Part shown: one piece after another, positions 1 through 8,260 of the stretch
Layout: every line of letters begins with the position of its first letter
Position numbering within the stretch: the stretch's first letter is position 1
The notes under the pieces: model-generated
Database searches by the model: none
Told to the model about the DNA's origin: nothing
Seen by the model: the letters and a program-made list of their open reading frames with translations, nothing else
Made by a program: the position numbers and the translations under genes
Origin: Streptomyces albus subsp. chlorinus
GTDB taxonomy: Bacteria; Actinomycetota; Actinomycetes; Streptomycetales; Streptomycetaceae
NCBI RefSeq assembly: GCF_013302895.1
Contig: NZ_VJOK01000001.1
Location: forward strand, 6,150,804-6,186,482
Direction: 5' to 3'
DNA length: 35,679 nt

Positions 1-33
1 TGAGGGGCCCGCCACCAGGTGGCGGGCCCCTCA
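1..33 (-). terminator. Terminator hairpin downstream of pssA
   Basis: A perfect inverted repeat with arms TGAGGGGCCCGCCACC and GGTGGCGGGCCCCTCA around a single central A. It begins at the first base of the window and lies 35 nt beyond the pssA stop codon. It has no clear T-tract, as is usual for Streptomyces terminators. It is symmetric, so it may also serve a convergent gene to the left of the window. Confidence 0.8.
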
Positions 34-67
34 CCCGTATCCGGTCTCTCGTATCCGTCCGTGCCGC

Positions 68-973
68 TCAGCCCTGGGCGGCGGCACGTGCCTCGCGGCG
101 GTTGTCGCGGAAGGTGTTCACCCGGCGCGCCGTGGCGAACAGCGGGATGACGGCTCCCAGCACCACCTGGAGGGCGCAGCCGGTCTGGAGCAGCAGCTCA
201 CCGCCGGGGGCGTCGAACGCCCAGGAGGCCAGCAGCCCCATGCTCAGCACGATCCAGCAGAGCATGGCCACCGCGAGCCGGCCCCGCGGCTTGGGGTACT
301 CGACGCGGCTGACCATCAGCCAGGCGACGCCCAGGATGCCGAGCGCGGTCGGCACGAACGGCAGCTCCAGCAGCACGATCGAGATGACGGTCAGCGCGCC
401 GAAGGGTCCCGGCATGCCCTGGAACATCCCGTTCCGCATGGGCACGCAGGAGAACCGCGCAAGCCGCAGCACCACCGCCAGCAGCACCACGACCGCGGCG
501 ACCACCGAGACCCGCTGGTTGGCGTCCGTGGCGACCATGCCCCAGACGGCCACGAAGTAGGCCGGGGCCAGCCCGAAGCTGATCAGGTCGGAGAGGTTGT
601 CCAGCTCGGCGCCCATCGCCGAGCTGCGCAGCTTGCGGGCGACGAGCCCGTCGAACAGGTCGAAGACGGCCGCCATCAGCATCAGCACCACGGCCGTGGC
701 CGCGCTGTGCCGGGCCATGCCGCCGTCCTCGCTGCCCGTCAGATGCGGGATGAGGACGCCGGTGGTGGTGAAGTACACGGCCATGAAGCCGCAGGTGGCG
801 TTGCCGAGCGTCAGGGTGTCCGCAATCGACAGGCGGGTCGAGAGCGGCATCTCGTCGTCGGCGTCGTCGTCGAAGCCGTCACCGGTGAACTCGTCGAAGT
901 CGGCGTCCCGGGCGGCGGACCGCTCGGCACCGGGCGCCCAGGCCGGCTGTGCGTCGGGATCAATCACGGTCAA
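68..973 (-). CDS. pssA: CDP-diacylglycerol--serine O-phosphatidyltransferase
   Basis: A membrane enzyme that condenses CDP-diacylglycerol with L-serine to give phosphatidylserine, the precursor decarboxylated by the adjacent psd product. The 301-residue protein has an acidic, probably cytosolic N-terminus (about residues 1-45). It then shows the CDP-alcohol phosphotransferase signature D-G-x2-A-R-x8-G-x3-D-x3-D at about residues 108-129 and several hydrophobic helices to the C-terminus. The ATG start overlaps the end of psd by 14 nt, so translation is probably coupled and the two genes form one operon. The extended acidic N-terminus is not part of the catalytic domain. The family assignment is firm. 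Serine as the alcohol is inferred from the neighbouring psd. Confidence 0.93.
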   Translation of the reverse strand: MTVIDPDAQPAWAPGAERSAARDADFDEFTGDGFDDDADDEMPLSTRLSIADTLTLGNATCGFMAVYFTTTGVLIPHLTGSEDGGMARHSAATAVVLMLMAAVFDLFDGLVARKLRSSAMGAELDNLSDLISFGLAPAYFVAVWGMVATDANQRVSVVAAVVVLLAVVLRLARFSCVPMRNGMFQGMPGPFGALTVISIVLLELPFVPTALGILGVAWLMVSRVEYPKPRGRLAVAMLCWIVLSMGLLASWAFDAPGGELLLQTGCALQVVLGAVIPLFATARRVNTFRDNRREARAAAQG

Positions 974-1658
974 GGCGAGTCACCCCCGCTGTCGTGGTCT
1001 GGCCGACCTCCACGGCCGGCTCGACTCCGTCGGGGAGGTAGACGTCCACACGCGAGCCGAACCTGATCAGCCCGAGCCGCTCCCCCTGCTCCACCTTCGC
1101 ACCGCTGGGGACGTACGGGACGATCCGCCGGGCCACGGCGCCGGCGATCTGGACCATCTCGATGTCACCCAGCTCGGTGTCGAAGTGCCAGACGACGCGC
1201 TCGTTGTTCTCGCTCTCCTTGTTGAACGCGGGAACGTAGCCGCCGGGGATGTGCTCGACGGACGTCACCGTGCCGGCGAGCGGCGCGCGGTTGACATGGA
1301 CGTTCAGCGGGCTCATGAAGATGGCGACGCGGGTCCGGCCGTCCTGCCACGGCATGATGCTCTGCACCACGCCGTCTGCCGGGGAGAGCACCCGGCCCTG
1401 GCCGATTTCCCGCTCCGGGTCCCGGAAGAACCACAGCATCCCGGCCGCGAGCGCCGTCGCCGGGACGGCGACCAGCGCGGCACGTGGCGACCTGCGCGCA
1501 CGGGCCAGGCTGAGGGCCGCCGTGGCGAGGGTCGGTACGAGCCACGGCGACGCTCCGCGGGCGAGCCGCACGCGGGGCGTGGCGGGCACGCCGGCCGCGC
1601 CGGAAGCCGGACCGGGCAGGGATGAGCCGCTGGGTGCAGTGGATGGACTGTGGGGCAT
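960..1658 (-). CDS. psd: Phosphatidylserine decarboxylase, short (PSD-A) type
   Basis: Converts phosphatidylserine to phosphatidylethanolamine at the membrane using a pyruvoyl group made by self-cleavage. I chose the ATG at 1658, giving 232 residues, because a GAAGG ribosome-binding site lies six bases upstream; the reading frame is open further upstream but without a comparable signal. A hydrophobic stretch occurs near residues 40-70. The conserved region with FFRDPER and NVHVNRAP follows. The self-cleavage site is Gly-Ser in FGSRVD (Ser about residue 202), which would yield an alpha chain of about 31 residues. That matches the short PSD family found in actinobacteria and archaea. A possible -10 (TAGCAT on the minus strand, 1718-1723) precedes it. 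It is the first gene of the psd-pssA operon. Confidence 0.93.
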   Translation of the reverse strand: MPHSPSTAPSGSSLPGPASGAAGVPATPRVRLARGASPWLVPTLATAALSLARARRSPRAALVAVPATALAAGMLWFFRDPEREIGQGRVLSPADGVVQSIMPWQDGRTRVAIFMSPLNVHVNRAPLAGTVTSVEHIPGGYVPAFNKESENNERVVWHFDTELGDIEMVQIAGAVARRIVPYVPSGAKVEQGERLGLIRFGSRVDVYLPDGVEPAVEVGQTTTAGVTRLDRD

Positions 1659-1780
1659 GAATGACCTTCGTAGCGGAGGGAGCCGCGTAGGTGACAGGGG
1701 ACGGCGGCTTTCCCGGGATGCTATCGGTTTCTGACGGCAACTGGGCAAGCCAGCGGGCCAGTCAATGGCCGAAGTCCCGG

Positions 1781-1819
1781 TTCGGGGTGTGATCTTGATC
1801 CCCAAGAAAACACCCCGAA
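1781..1819 (-). terminator. Hairpin between mcd and psd
   Basis: Arms TTCGGGGTGT (1781-1790) and ACACCCCGAA (1810-1819) are perfect complements. An inner stem TCTTG/CAAGA closes a five-base loop. The hairpin begins nine bases after the acyl-CoA dehydrogenase stop codon, so it probably ends the ethylmalonyl-CoA operon and separates it from psd. There is no T-run after it on the minus strand. Confidence 0.7.
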
Positions 1820-1827
1820 AAGGACAA

Positions 1828-3042
1828 TCAGCCCTGGGTGCGGTACTCCTCCAGGAGGCGGCGGCCCACGATCATCTTCTGGATCTCCGCGGTCCCTTCG
1901 CCGATGAGGAGCATCGGCGCCTCCCGGTAGAGCCGCTCGATCTCGTATTCCTTGCTGAAACCGTACCCGCCGTGGATACGGAAGGCGTCCTCCACGACCT
2001 CCTTGCAGTACTCGGAGGCGAGATATTTCGCCATCCCCGCCTCCAGGTCGTTGCGTTGACCTGAGTCCTTCTTGCGGGCCGCACCCACCATCAGGGCGTG
2101 GGCCGCCTCGACCTTGGTGGCCATCTCGGCCAATTTGAACTGGATGGCCTGATGCCCGGCGATGGGTTTGCCAAACGTGTGGCGCTGCTGGGCGTAGTCG
2201 ATTCCCAGCTCGAAGGCACGCTGCGCGACCCCGCAACCACGTGCGGCGACATTGACCCGGCCCACCTCGACGCCGTCCATCATGTGGTAGAAACCCCGGC
2301 CCGTGTGTCCGCCCAGCACCCGGTCGGCGGGAACCCGCAGGTCGTCCATGACCAGCTCGGTCGTGTCGACGCCCTTGTAGCCCATCTTCTCGATCTTGCC
2401 GGGGATGGTGAGACCGGGCTTGACCTGGCCGAAACCGGGCTCCTTCTCCACCAGGAACGTCGTCATCGACTTGTGCGGAGGTGTTCCCTCCGGGTGGCCC
2501 TCGTCCGTCCGGCACAGGACGGCCACCAGGGTGGAGGAGCCCCCGTTGGTCAGCCACATCTTCTGCCCGGTCAGCAGGAAGTCCCCCGAGCCGTCGTCCG
2601 CGCGCACGCCCTTGGATGTGATGGCCGAGACGTCCGAGCCCAGGCCCGGCTCCGACATGGAGAAGGCGCCGCGGATCTCGCCGGTGGCCATTCTCGGCAG
2701 GAAATGGTCCTTCTGCTCCTGCGTGCCGTGCTGCTTGAGCATGTACGCCACGATGAAGTGGGTGTTGATGATGCCCGAGACGCTCATCCAGCCCCGGGCG
2801 ATCTCCTCCACGCACAGCGCGTAGGTGAGCAGCGACTCACCCAGCCCGCCGTACTCCTCGGGAATCATCAGCCCGAAGAGGCCCAGTTCCTTCAGGCCCT
2901 CGACGATCTGCGCCGGGTACTCGTCCTTGTGCTCCAGTTCCGTGGCGACCGGGAGAATCTCCTTGTCGACGAAACTCCGAACCGTCGAGACGATTTCCCG
3001 CTGTATCTCCGTGAGACCCTCGGTCTGCGCCAGCCGCCCCAT
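1828..3042 (-). CDS. mcd: Acyl-CoA dehydrogenase, probable (2S)-methylsuccinyl-CoA dehydrogenase
   Basis: A flavoprotein of the acyl-CoA dehydrogenase family, 404 residues. It has the N-terminal helical domain, the middle beta-domain with the FAD/substrate motif FSMSEPGLGSDVSAI (around residue 150), and the C-terminal helical domain with YGFSKEYEIERLYREAP and the catalytic-glutamate region IGEGTAEIQ. Position as last gene of the ccr-ecm-mcl-mch-mcd operon implies oxidation of methylsuccinyl-CoA to mesaconyl-CoA. The start lies one base past the mch stop, indicating coupling. The family is certain. The substrate is inferred from context, since generic butyryl- or isovaleryl-CoA dehydrogenases look alike. 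From memory, the proteobacterial Mcd is clearly larger (about 550 residues), so this is the compact actinobacterial form. Confidence 0.85.
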   Translation of the reverse strand: MGRLAQTEGLTEIQREIVSTVRSFVDKEILPVATELEHKDEYPAQIVEGLKELGLFGLMIPEEYGGLGESLLTYALCVEEIARGWMSVSGIINTHFIVAYMLKQHGTQEQKDHFLPRMATGEIRGAFSMSEPGLGSDVSAITSKGVRADDGSGDFLLTGQKMWLTNGGSSTLVAVLCRTDEGHPEGTPPHKSMTTFLVEKEPGFGQVKPGLTIPGKIEKMGYKGVDTTELVMDDLRVPADRVLGGHTGRGFYHMMDGVEVGRVNVAARGCGVAQRAFELGIDYAQQRHTFGKPIAGHQAIQFKLAEMATKVEAAHALMVGAARKKDSGQRNDLEAGMAKYLASEYCKEVVEDAFRIHGGYGFSKEYEIERLYREAPMLLIGEGTAEIQKMIVGRRLLEEYRTQG

Positions 3043-3043
3043 G

Positions 3044-3568
3044 TCACCTACCGCCCTTCGGCTCGGGCTCCCGCAACGCGGGGCGGCCCGGCTGCTCTCC
3101 GCCGCGCTCCTCGATGTACGCCTGGGTGGGCACCATCACCTTGCGCCGGAAGACGCACACGAGCGTGCCGTCCTGCTTGTAGCCCTTGGTCTCCACGTGC
3201 ACGATGCCGCGGTCGCTCCTGGACCTGGACGGCGTCTTGTCCAGGACCGTCGTCTCGCCGTAGAGGGTGTCGCCGTGGAAGGTCGGCGCCACGTGCCGCA
3301 GCGACTCGATCTCCAGGTTGGCGATGGCCTTGCCTGACACGTCCGGCACCGACATCCCCAGCAGCAGCGAGTAGACGTAGTTGCCCACCACCACGTTCTT
3401 CCCGAAGTCGGTCGTCGCCCCGGCGTAGTTGCTGTCCATGTGCAGCGGGTGGTGGTTCATGGTGAGCAGGCAGAACAGATGGTCGTCGTACTCGGTGACC
3501 GTCTTGCCCGGCCAGTGCTTGTAGGTGTCCCCGACCGTGAACTCCTCGAAGGTGCGTCCGAACCGCAT
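3044..3568 (-). CDS. mch: MaoC-like hydratase, probable mesaconyl-CoA hydratase
   Basis: A 174-residue single hot-dog-fold MaoC-type dehydratase. It begins with MRFGRTFEEFTVGD and carries the hydratase region around HHPLHMDSNYAG (about residues 38-50), followed by GKNVVVGNYVYSLLLGMS. In the ethylmalonyl-CoA pathway this step hydrates mesaconyl-C1-CoA to beta-methylmalyl-CoA, the substrate of the lyase encoded just upstream in the operon. The gap to mcl is three bases, and one base separates it from mcd. Known proteobacterial mesaconyl-CoA hydratases are about twice as long (two hot-dog domains), so this protein probably dimerises to form the equivalent. The function is inferred from family plus gene order. 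Confidence 0.82.
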   Translation of the reverse strand: MRFGRTFEEFTVGDTYKHWPGKTVTEYDDHLFCLLTMNHHPLHMDSNYAGATTDFGKNVVVGNYVYSLLLGMSVPDVSGKAIANLEIESLRHVAPTFHGDTLYGETTVLDKTPSRSRSDRGIVHVETKGYKQDGTLVCVFRRKVMVPTQAYIEERGGEQPGRPALREPEPKGGR

Positions 3569-3571
3569 CGC

Positions 3572-4543
3572 TCAGCCCTCCGGAGGGGTGAAGGAGGTGG
3601 TCCGCTTCATCCCGGCGGCCCGGCCCTTGCCGGAGACGACCAGGGCCATCTTGCGGCTGGCCTCGTCGATCATCTCGTCCCCGAGCATCGCCGAACCCTT
3701 CTTCCCCCCGGCCTCGGAGGTGTAGTACGCGTACGCGTCCAGGATCATCTCGGCGTGGTCGTAGTCCTCCTGGGAGGGGGAGAAGACCTCGTTGGACGCC
3801 TCGACCTGGCCCGGGTGCAGCACCCACTTGCCGTCGAAGCCGAGGGCCGCGGCCCGCTGGGCGACCTTCCGGTAGCCCTCCACGTCGCGGATCTGGAGGT
3901 AGGGCCCGTCGATGGCCTGGAGGTCGTGGGTCCGGGCCGCCATCAGGATCCGCATCAGGATGTAGTGGTAGGCGTCGGCCGGGTAGCCCGGCGGCTGCTC
4001 GCCCACCACCAGCGACTTCATGTTGATGGAGGCCATGAAGTCGGCCGGGCCGAAGACGATGGTCTCCATCCGGGGCGAGGCGCCGGCGATCTCGTCGACG
4101 TTGACCAGGCCCCTGGCGTTCTCGATCTGGGCCTCGATGCCGATGCGGCCCACTTCCAGGCCCGTCGTCTTCTCGATCTGCGTCAGCAGCATGTCCAGCG
4201 CCTGGATCTGCGCCGCGTCCTGCACCTTGGGCAGCATCACGCAGTCGAGGTTCGCTCCGGCGCCCTCCACGACGGTGACCACGTCGCGGTAGGTCCACTC
4301 GGTGGTCCAGTCGTTGACCCGTACCACGCGGGTCTTGCCGCTCCAGTCGCCCTCGTTGAGGAACTTCACGACGGTGTGCCGTGCCTCCGGCTTGGCCAGC
4401 GGCGCACACGCGTCCTCCAGGTCGAGGAAGACCTGGTCGGCGGGGAGGCCCTGCGCCTTCTCCAAGAACCGCGGGTTGCTGCCGGGCACCGCCAGGCAGG
4501 ACCGGCGCGGACGGAGGGCGCGCGGCTGGGTCTCGCTGCTCAC
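3572..4543 (-). CDS. mcl: CoA-ester lyase (HpcH/HpaI/CitE family), probable malyl-CoA/beta-methylmalyl-CoA lyase
   Basis: A 323-residue TIM-barrel lyase of the CitE-like family. Visible features are RRSCLAVPGSNPRFLEKAQ near the N-terminus, FLDLEDACAP (acidic metal/CoA-proximal region), VMLPKVQDA and QIENARGLVNVDEI (Mg-binding Glu region). The predicted role is cleavage of beta-methylmalyl-CoA to glyoxylate and propionyl-CoA, and of malyl-CoA to glyoxylate and acetyl-CoA. The GTG start directly abuts the ecm TAA stop (TAAGTG), with GGAGG eight bases upstream inside ecm, so the two genes are coupled. The function rests on family plus operon context. A citrate-lyase role is unlikely because no CitD/CitF is nearby. 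Confidence 0.87.
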   Translation of the reverse strand: MSSETQPRALRPRRSCLAVPGSNPRFLEKAQGLPADQVFLDLEDACAPLAKPEARHTVVKFLNEGDWSGKTRVVRVNDWTTEWTYRDVVTVVEGAGANLDCVMLPKVQDAAQIQALDMLLTQIEKTTGLEVGRIGIEAQIENARGLVNVDEIAGASPRMETIVFGPADFMASINMKSLVVGEQPPGYPADAYHYILMRILMAARTHDLQAIDGPYLQIRDVEGYRKVAQRAAALGFDGKWVLHPGQVEASNEVFSPSQEDYDHAEMILDAYAYYTSEAGGKKGSAMLGDEMIDEASRKMALVVSGKGRAAGMKRTTSFTPPEG

Positions 4544-6640
4544 TTACTTGACCTCCACTGGTTCTCGCCGGCCGAACTCCTCGGCCGGATCGCTCACCTC
4601 GAGCGCGTGCCGGATCCGGATCTGATCGACGATACGGCCGATGATCCCGGTGATCCCGAAGTCCTTCGGGGTGAAGACGGCGGCGACCCCCGCCTCCCGC
4701 AGCGCCCGCGCGTCCGCCGACGGGATGATCCCGCCCACGATCACGGGCACGTCGCCCGCCCCCGCCTTCCGCATCCGCTCCAGCACGTCGGGCACCAGTT
4801 CGGCGTGCGAGCCGGAGAGGATGGACAGGCCCACGCAGTGCACGTCCTCGGCCACGGCCGCCGCGACGATCTCCTCCGGGGTGAGCCTGATGCCCTGGTA
4901 GACCACCTCGAAGCCCGCGTCCCGGGCCCGTACGGCGATCTGTTCGGCGCCGTTGCTGTGGCCGTCGAGCCCCGGCTTGCCCACCAGCAGCCGCAGCTTC
5001 CCCACCCCCAGTTCCGCGGCCGTGCGCGCCGCCTTCTCCCGTACCGCGGCCAGTTCGGAGCCCTCCTCGGCGCCGACCGCGACCGGCGCCGAGGACACGC
5101 CCGTGGGCGCCCGGAACTCGCCGAAGACCTCGCGCAGCGCGCCGGCCCACTCCCCGGTGGTCACCCCGGCGCGGGCGCACTCCAGCGTGGCCTCCATCAG
5201 ATTGGTGCCGTCGGCCGCCGCCTCGCGCAGCATGGCCAGGGCCTGCCGGACGCTGGGGTAGAGGCCCGGGTCGCGGTTGCCCTCCCGCCAGAAGGGTTCG
5301 TCCCGGGTCTGCCGCCAGCGCTTGACGGCCTCCACCGTGGCGGCCTCGCCGGCCGGGTCCACCGTCAGGATCGCGGTGTCCAGGTCGGCGGTCAGCGGGC
5401 TCGGTTCCGTCGCCTCGAAGCAGTTGACGCCGACGATCCTCTCCTCGCCCGACTCGATCCGGGCCCTGCGCTCGGCGTGCGAGGCCACCAGCCGGGACTT
5501 GAGGTAGCCGGACTCGACGGCCGCCATCACCCCGCCCATCTCCTCGATCCGCTCCATCTCGGCCAGCGCGTCGGCCACCAGCGCGGCCACCTTCTCCTCG
5601 ACCACGTGCGACCCGGTGAAGATGTCCTCGTACTCCAGCAGATCGCTCTCGTGTGCCAGTACCTGCTGGATGCGCAGCGACCACTGCTGGTCCCAGGGCC
5701 GGGGCAGGCCCAGCGCCTCGTTCCAGGCCGGGAGCTGGACGGCGCGGGCGCGGGCGTCCTTGGAGAGGGTGACGGCCAGCATCTCCAGCACGATGCGCTG
5801 CACGTTGTTCTCCGGCTGCGCCTCGGTCAGGCCCAGCGAGTTGACCTGCACCCCGTAGCGGAAGCGGCGCTGCTTGGGGTCGGTGATGCCGTAGCGCTCG
5901 CGGGTGATCCTGTCCCAGACGCGGGTGAAGGCCCGCATCTTGCACATCTCCTCGATGAAGCGGACGCCCGCGTTCACGAAGAAGGAGATCCGCCCGACCA
6001 CCCGCCCGAACTCCTCGGCCGGCACCTGCCCGCTGTCGCGGACCGCGTCCAGCACCGCGACGGCCGTCGCCATCGCGTAGCTGATCTCCTGGACCGGGGT
6101 GGCTCCGGCCTCCTGGAGGTGGTAGCTGCAGATGTTGACCGGGTTCCACCTGGGCATGTGGGCGACCGTGTAGGCGATCATGTCGGTCGTCAGCCGCAGC
6201 GAGGGGCCCGGCGGGAAGACGTGCGTCCCGCGGGAGAGGTACTCCTTGACGATGTCGTTCTGCGTGGTGCCCTGGAGCTGCGCGATGTCGACGCCCTGTT
6301 CCTCCGCGACCACCTGGTAGAGCGCCAGCAGCCACATGGCCGTGGCGTTGATGGTCATGGAGGTGTTCATCTTCTCCAGCGGGATGCCGTCGAAGAGCCG
6401 GCGCATGTCCCCCAGGTGGGCCACCGGGACCCCGACCCGGCCCACCTCGCCGCGGGCGAGGACGTGGTCGGGGTCGTACCCGGTCTGGGTGGGCAGGTCG
6501 AAGGCGACGGACAGCCCGGTCTGGCCCTTGGCGAGGTTGCGCCGGTACAGCGCGTTGGACGCCTCGGCGGACGAGTGCCCCGCGTAGGTCCGCATCAGCC
6601 AGGGACGGTCCTTCCGGCGCTCTGTGGGAGGCTCGGTCAT
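4544..6640 (-). CDS. ecm: Ethylmalonyl-CoA mutase (MeaA-type, B12-dependent)
   Basis: A single-chain adenosylcobalamin-dependent mutase of 698 residues. The N-terminal TIM-barrel mutase domain (about 1-530) carries typical motifs such as LPTQTGYDPDH, MSITINATA-type MTINATAMW and QEISYAMATAVAVLDA. A linker follows, and then a C-terminal B12-binding domain with the D-x-H-x-x-G cobalt-ligand motif in GLDGHSNG (about residues 557-563). It converts (2R)-ethylmalonyl-CoA to methylsuccinyl-CoA. Compared with the two-subunit methylmalonyl-CoA mutase, the one-chain layout and location next to ccr fit the MeaA/Ecm clade. It lies nine bases after ccr and abuts mcl. It was first studied as MeaA in Streptomyces, where the ethylmalonyl-CoA flux also supplies polyketide precursors. 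Confidence 0.93.
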   Translation of the reverse strand: MTEPPTERRKDRPWLMRTYAGHSSAEASNALYRRNLAKGQTGLSVAFDLPTQTGYDPDHVLARGEVGRVGVPVAHLGDMRRLFDGIPLEKMNTSMTINATAMWLLALYQVVAEEQGVDIAQLQGTTQNDIVKEYLSRGTHVFPPGPSLRLTTDMIAYTVAHMPRWNPVNICSYHLQEAGATPVQEISYAMATAVAVLDAVRDSGQVPAEEFGRVVGRISFFVNAGVRFIEEMCKMRAFTRVWDRITRERYGITDPKQRRFRYGVQVNSLGLTEAQPENNVQRIVLEMLAVTLSKDARARAVQLPAWNEALGLPRPWDQQWSLRIQQVLAHESDLLEYEDIFTGSHVVEEKVAALVADALAEMERIEEMGGVMAAVESGYLKSRLVASHAERRARIESGEERIVGVNCFEATEPSPLTADLDTAILTVDPAGEAATVEAVKRWRQTRDEPFWREGNRDPGLYPSVRQALAMLREAAADGTNLMEATLECARAGVTTGEWAGALREVFGEFRAPTGVSSAPVAVGAEEGSELAAVREKAARTAAELGVGKLRLLVGKPGLDGHSNGAEQIAVRARDAGFEVVYQGIRLTPEEIVAAAVAEDVHCVGLSILSGSHAELVPDVLERMRKAGAGDVPVIVGGIIPSADARALREAGVAAVFTPKDFGITGIIGRIVDQIRIRHALEVSDPAEEFGRREPVEVK

Positions 6641-6649
6641 GGTGCGCCC

Positions 6650-7987
6650 TCAGACGTTCCGGAAGCGGTTGATGGCGTCGATGTGCTGTGCCCGCTTGGC
6701 CTCGTCCCGCACGCCCAGGCCCTCCTCGGGGGAGAGGCACAGCACGCCGACCTTGCCCTGGTGGACGTTGCGGTGCACGTCGTGCGCGGCCTGCCCGGTC
6801 TCCTCCAGCGGGTACGTCTTCGAGAGCGTCGGATGGATCTTGCCCTTGGCTATGAGCCGGTTGGCCTCCCACGCCTCGCGGTAGTTGGCGAAGTGCGAGC
6901 CGATGATCCGCTTCAGCGACATCCACAGGTAGCGGTTGTCGTAGACGTGCTCGTAGCCCGAGGTGGAGGCGCAGGTGACGATGGTGCCGCCCTTGCGGGT
7001 GACGTAGACGCTCGCGCCGAAGGTCTCGCGCCCCGGGTGCTCGAAGACGATGTCGACGTCCTCGCCGCCGGTCAGTTCGCGGATGCGCTTGCCGAAGCGC
7101 TTCCACTCCTTCGGGTCCTGGTTGTGCTCGTCCTTCCAGAACCGGTAGCCCTCGGCCCTGCGGTCGATGATCGCCTCGGCGCCCATCCTGCGGCAGATCC
7201 CGGCCTTGTCCTCGCTGGAGACCACGCAGATCGGGTTGGCGCCGCCGGCCAGCGCGAACTGGGTGGCGTACGAGCCCAGACCGCCGCTGGCGCCCCAGAT
7301 GAGGACGTTGTCGCCCTGCTTCATGCCGGCGCCGTTGCGCGAGACGAGCTGGCGGTAGGCGGTGGAGTTGACCAGGCCGGGGGCCGCGGCCTCCTCCCAG
7401 CTGAGGTGGTCGGGCTTGGGCATCAGCTGGTTGGACTTGACCAGGGCGATCTCGGCGAGTCCGCCGAAGTTGGTCTCGAAGCCCCAGATGCGCTGCTCGG
7501 GATCGAGCATCGTGTCGTCGTGCCCGTCGGCGGACTCCAGTTCGACGGAGAGGCAGTGGGCCACCACCTCGTCGCCCGGCTTCCAGGAGTTGACGCCCGC
7601 GCCGGTGCGCAGCACCACGCCCGCCAGGTCGGAGCCGATGATGTGGTACGGCAAGTCGTGCCGCTTGGCCAGCGGCGAGAGGCGGCCGTACCGCTCCAGG
7701 AACGCGAACGTGGACAGGGGTTCGAAGATCGAGGTCCACACCGAGTTGTAGTTGACCGAGGAGGCCATCACGGCCACCAGGGCCTCGCCCGGGCCGAGTT
7801 CGGGCACGGGCACCTCGTCCAGGTGCAGCGACTTGCGCGGGTCCTTGTCCCGGGTCTCCAGCCCCGCGAACATGTCGGCCTCGTCCTTGTGGACGGTCAC
7901 GGCACGGTAGGACTCGGGGAGGGGCAGGGCGGCGAAGTCCTGCGGCGAGGTGTCGGACGCGAGGATCGCGTCGAGGATCTGGTTCAC
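6650..7987 (-). CDS. ccr: Crotonyl-CoA carboxylase/reductase
   Basis: NADPH-dependent reductive carboxylation of crotonyl-CoA to (2S)-ethylmalonyl-CoA. The 445-residue protein is a zinc-independent MDR family member with the nucleotide-binding motif GASGGLGS at residues 232-239. The four CO2-binding residues described for the Kitasatospora setae enzyme are present at the same numbers: Asn81, Phe170, Glu171 and His365. This argues for a true carboxylase rather than a plain enoyl reductase. The GTG start is preceded by GGAGG six bases upstream. It is the first gene of the operon ccr-ecm-mcl-mch-mcd. A long leader (about 175 nt from the predicted promoter) precedes it. No fusion or truncation is seen. 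Confidence 0.97.
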   Translation of the reverse strand: MNQILDAILASDTSPQDFAALPLPESYRAVTVHKDEADMFAGLETRDKDPRKSLHLDEVPVPELGPGEALVAVMASSVNYNSVWTSIFEPLSTFAFLERYGRLSPLAKRHDLPYHIIGSDLAGVVLRTGAGVNSWKPGDEVVAHCLSVELESADGHDDTMLDPEQRIWGFETNFGGLAEIALVKSNQLMPKPDHLSWEEAAAPGLVNSTAYRQLVSRNGAGMKQGDNVLIWGASGGLGSYATQFALAGGANPICVVSSEDKAGICRRMGAEAIIDRRAEGYRFWKDEHNQDPKEWKRFGKRIRELTGGEDVDIVFEHPGRETFGASVYVTRKGGTIVTCASTSGYEHVYDNRYLWMSLKRIIGSHFANYREAWEANRLIAKGKIHPTLSKTYPLEETGQAAHDVHRNVHQGKVGVLCLSPEEGLGVRDEAKRAQHIDAINRFRNV

Positions 7988-8168
7988 GGTGTGCCTCCGG
8001 CGAAGCGCGAAGTTGGGGAGGTCCGAACGCTTGAGGGGTCGTCGGTTGTGAGGCAGTGCCGTCGGTTCGGCCGGTACTGGGCGCGCGGGTGTGCGCGGTC
8101 GCTCGTGACGCCGAGCGGTCCGGGACGACGCGGGGGTTCACCGCGGGGACAGCGCCCGGACTGGAGCC

Positions 8169-8197
8169 AAGGTATGACACCCAGTGCCAGCGCACAA
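8169..8197 (-). promoter_or_regulatory. Candidate ccr promoter (-35 TTGTGC, -10 TACCTT)
   Basis: On the minus strand TTGTGC (8192-8197) and TACCTT (8169-8174) are separated by exactly 17 bases. This fits a vegetative, HrdB-type promoter with a TAnnnT -10. The predicted start near 8162 gives a leader of about 175 nt before the ccr GTG. This is a motif match only. Confidence 0.45.
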
Positions 8198-8250
8198 GAC
8201 ACCGCGTGCCGTGAATTCTCACATGGTGACTACGTGACTCATCTGAGCGA

Positions 8251-8260
8251 TGATCGATCA
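8251..8260. promoter_or_regulatory. Perfect 10-bp palindrome upstream of ccr
   Basis: TGATCGATCA is fully self-complementary and is flanked by CTGA/TCAG, extending a looser dyad over 8243-8261. It sits about 55 bases upstream of the predicted ccr -35 box, a position suited to an activator site. Confidence 0.35.

Noticed and set aside
7984..8202. 72-codon frame upstream of ccr as a leader peptide
   Set aside because: It overlaps the predicted promoter, overlaps the ccr start, and has an Arg/Pro-rich composition typical of noncoding frames in this DNA.
3048..8222. A 1,724-codon minus-strand frame and a matching 1,617-codon plus-strand frame (3440-8293) across the ethylmalonyl-CoA genes
   Set aside because: They are Arg/Gly/Pro- or His/Val-rich shadows of well-recognised genes in other frames, a usual effect of very high GC content.
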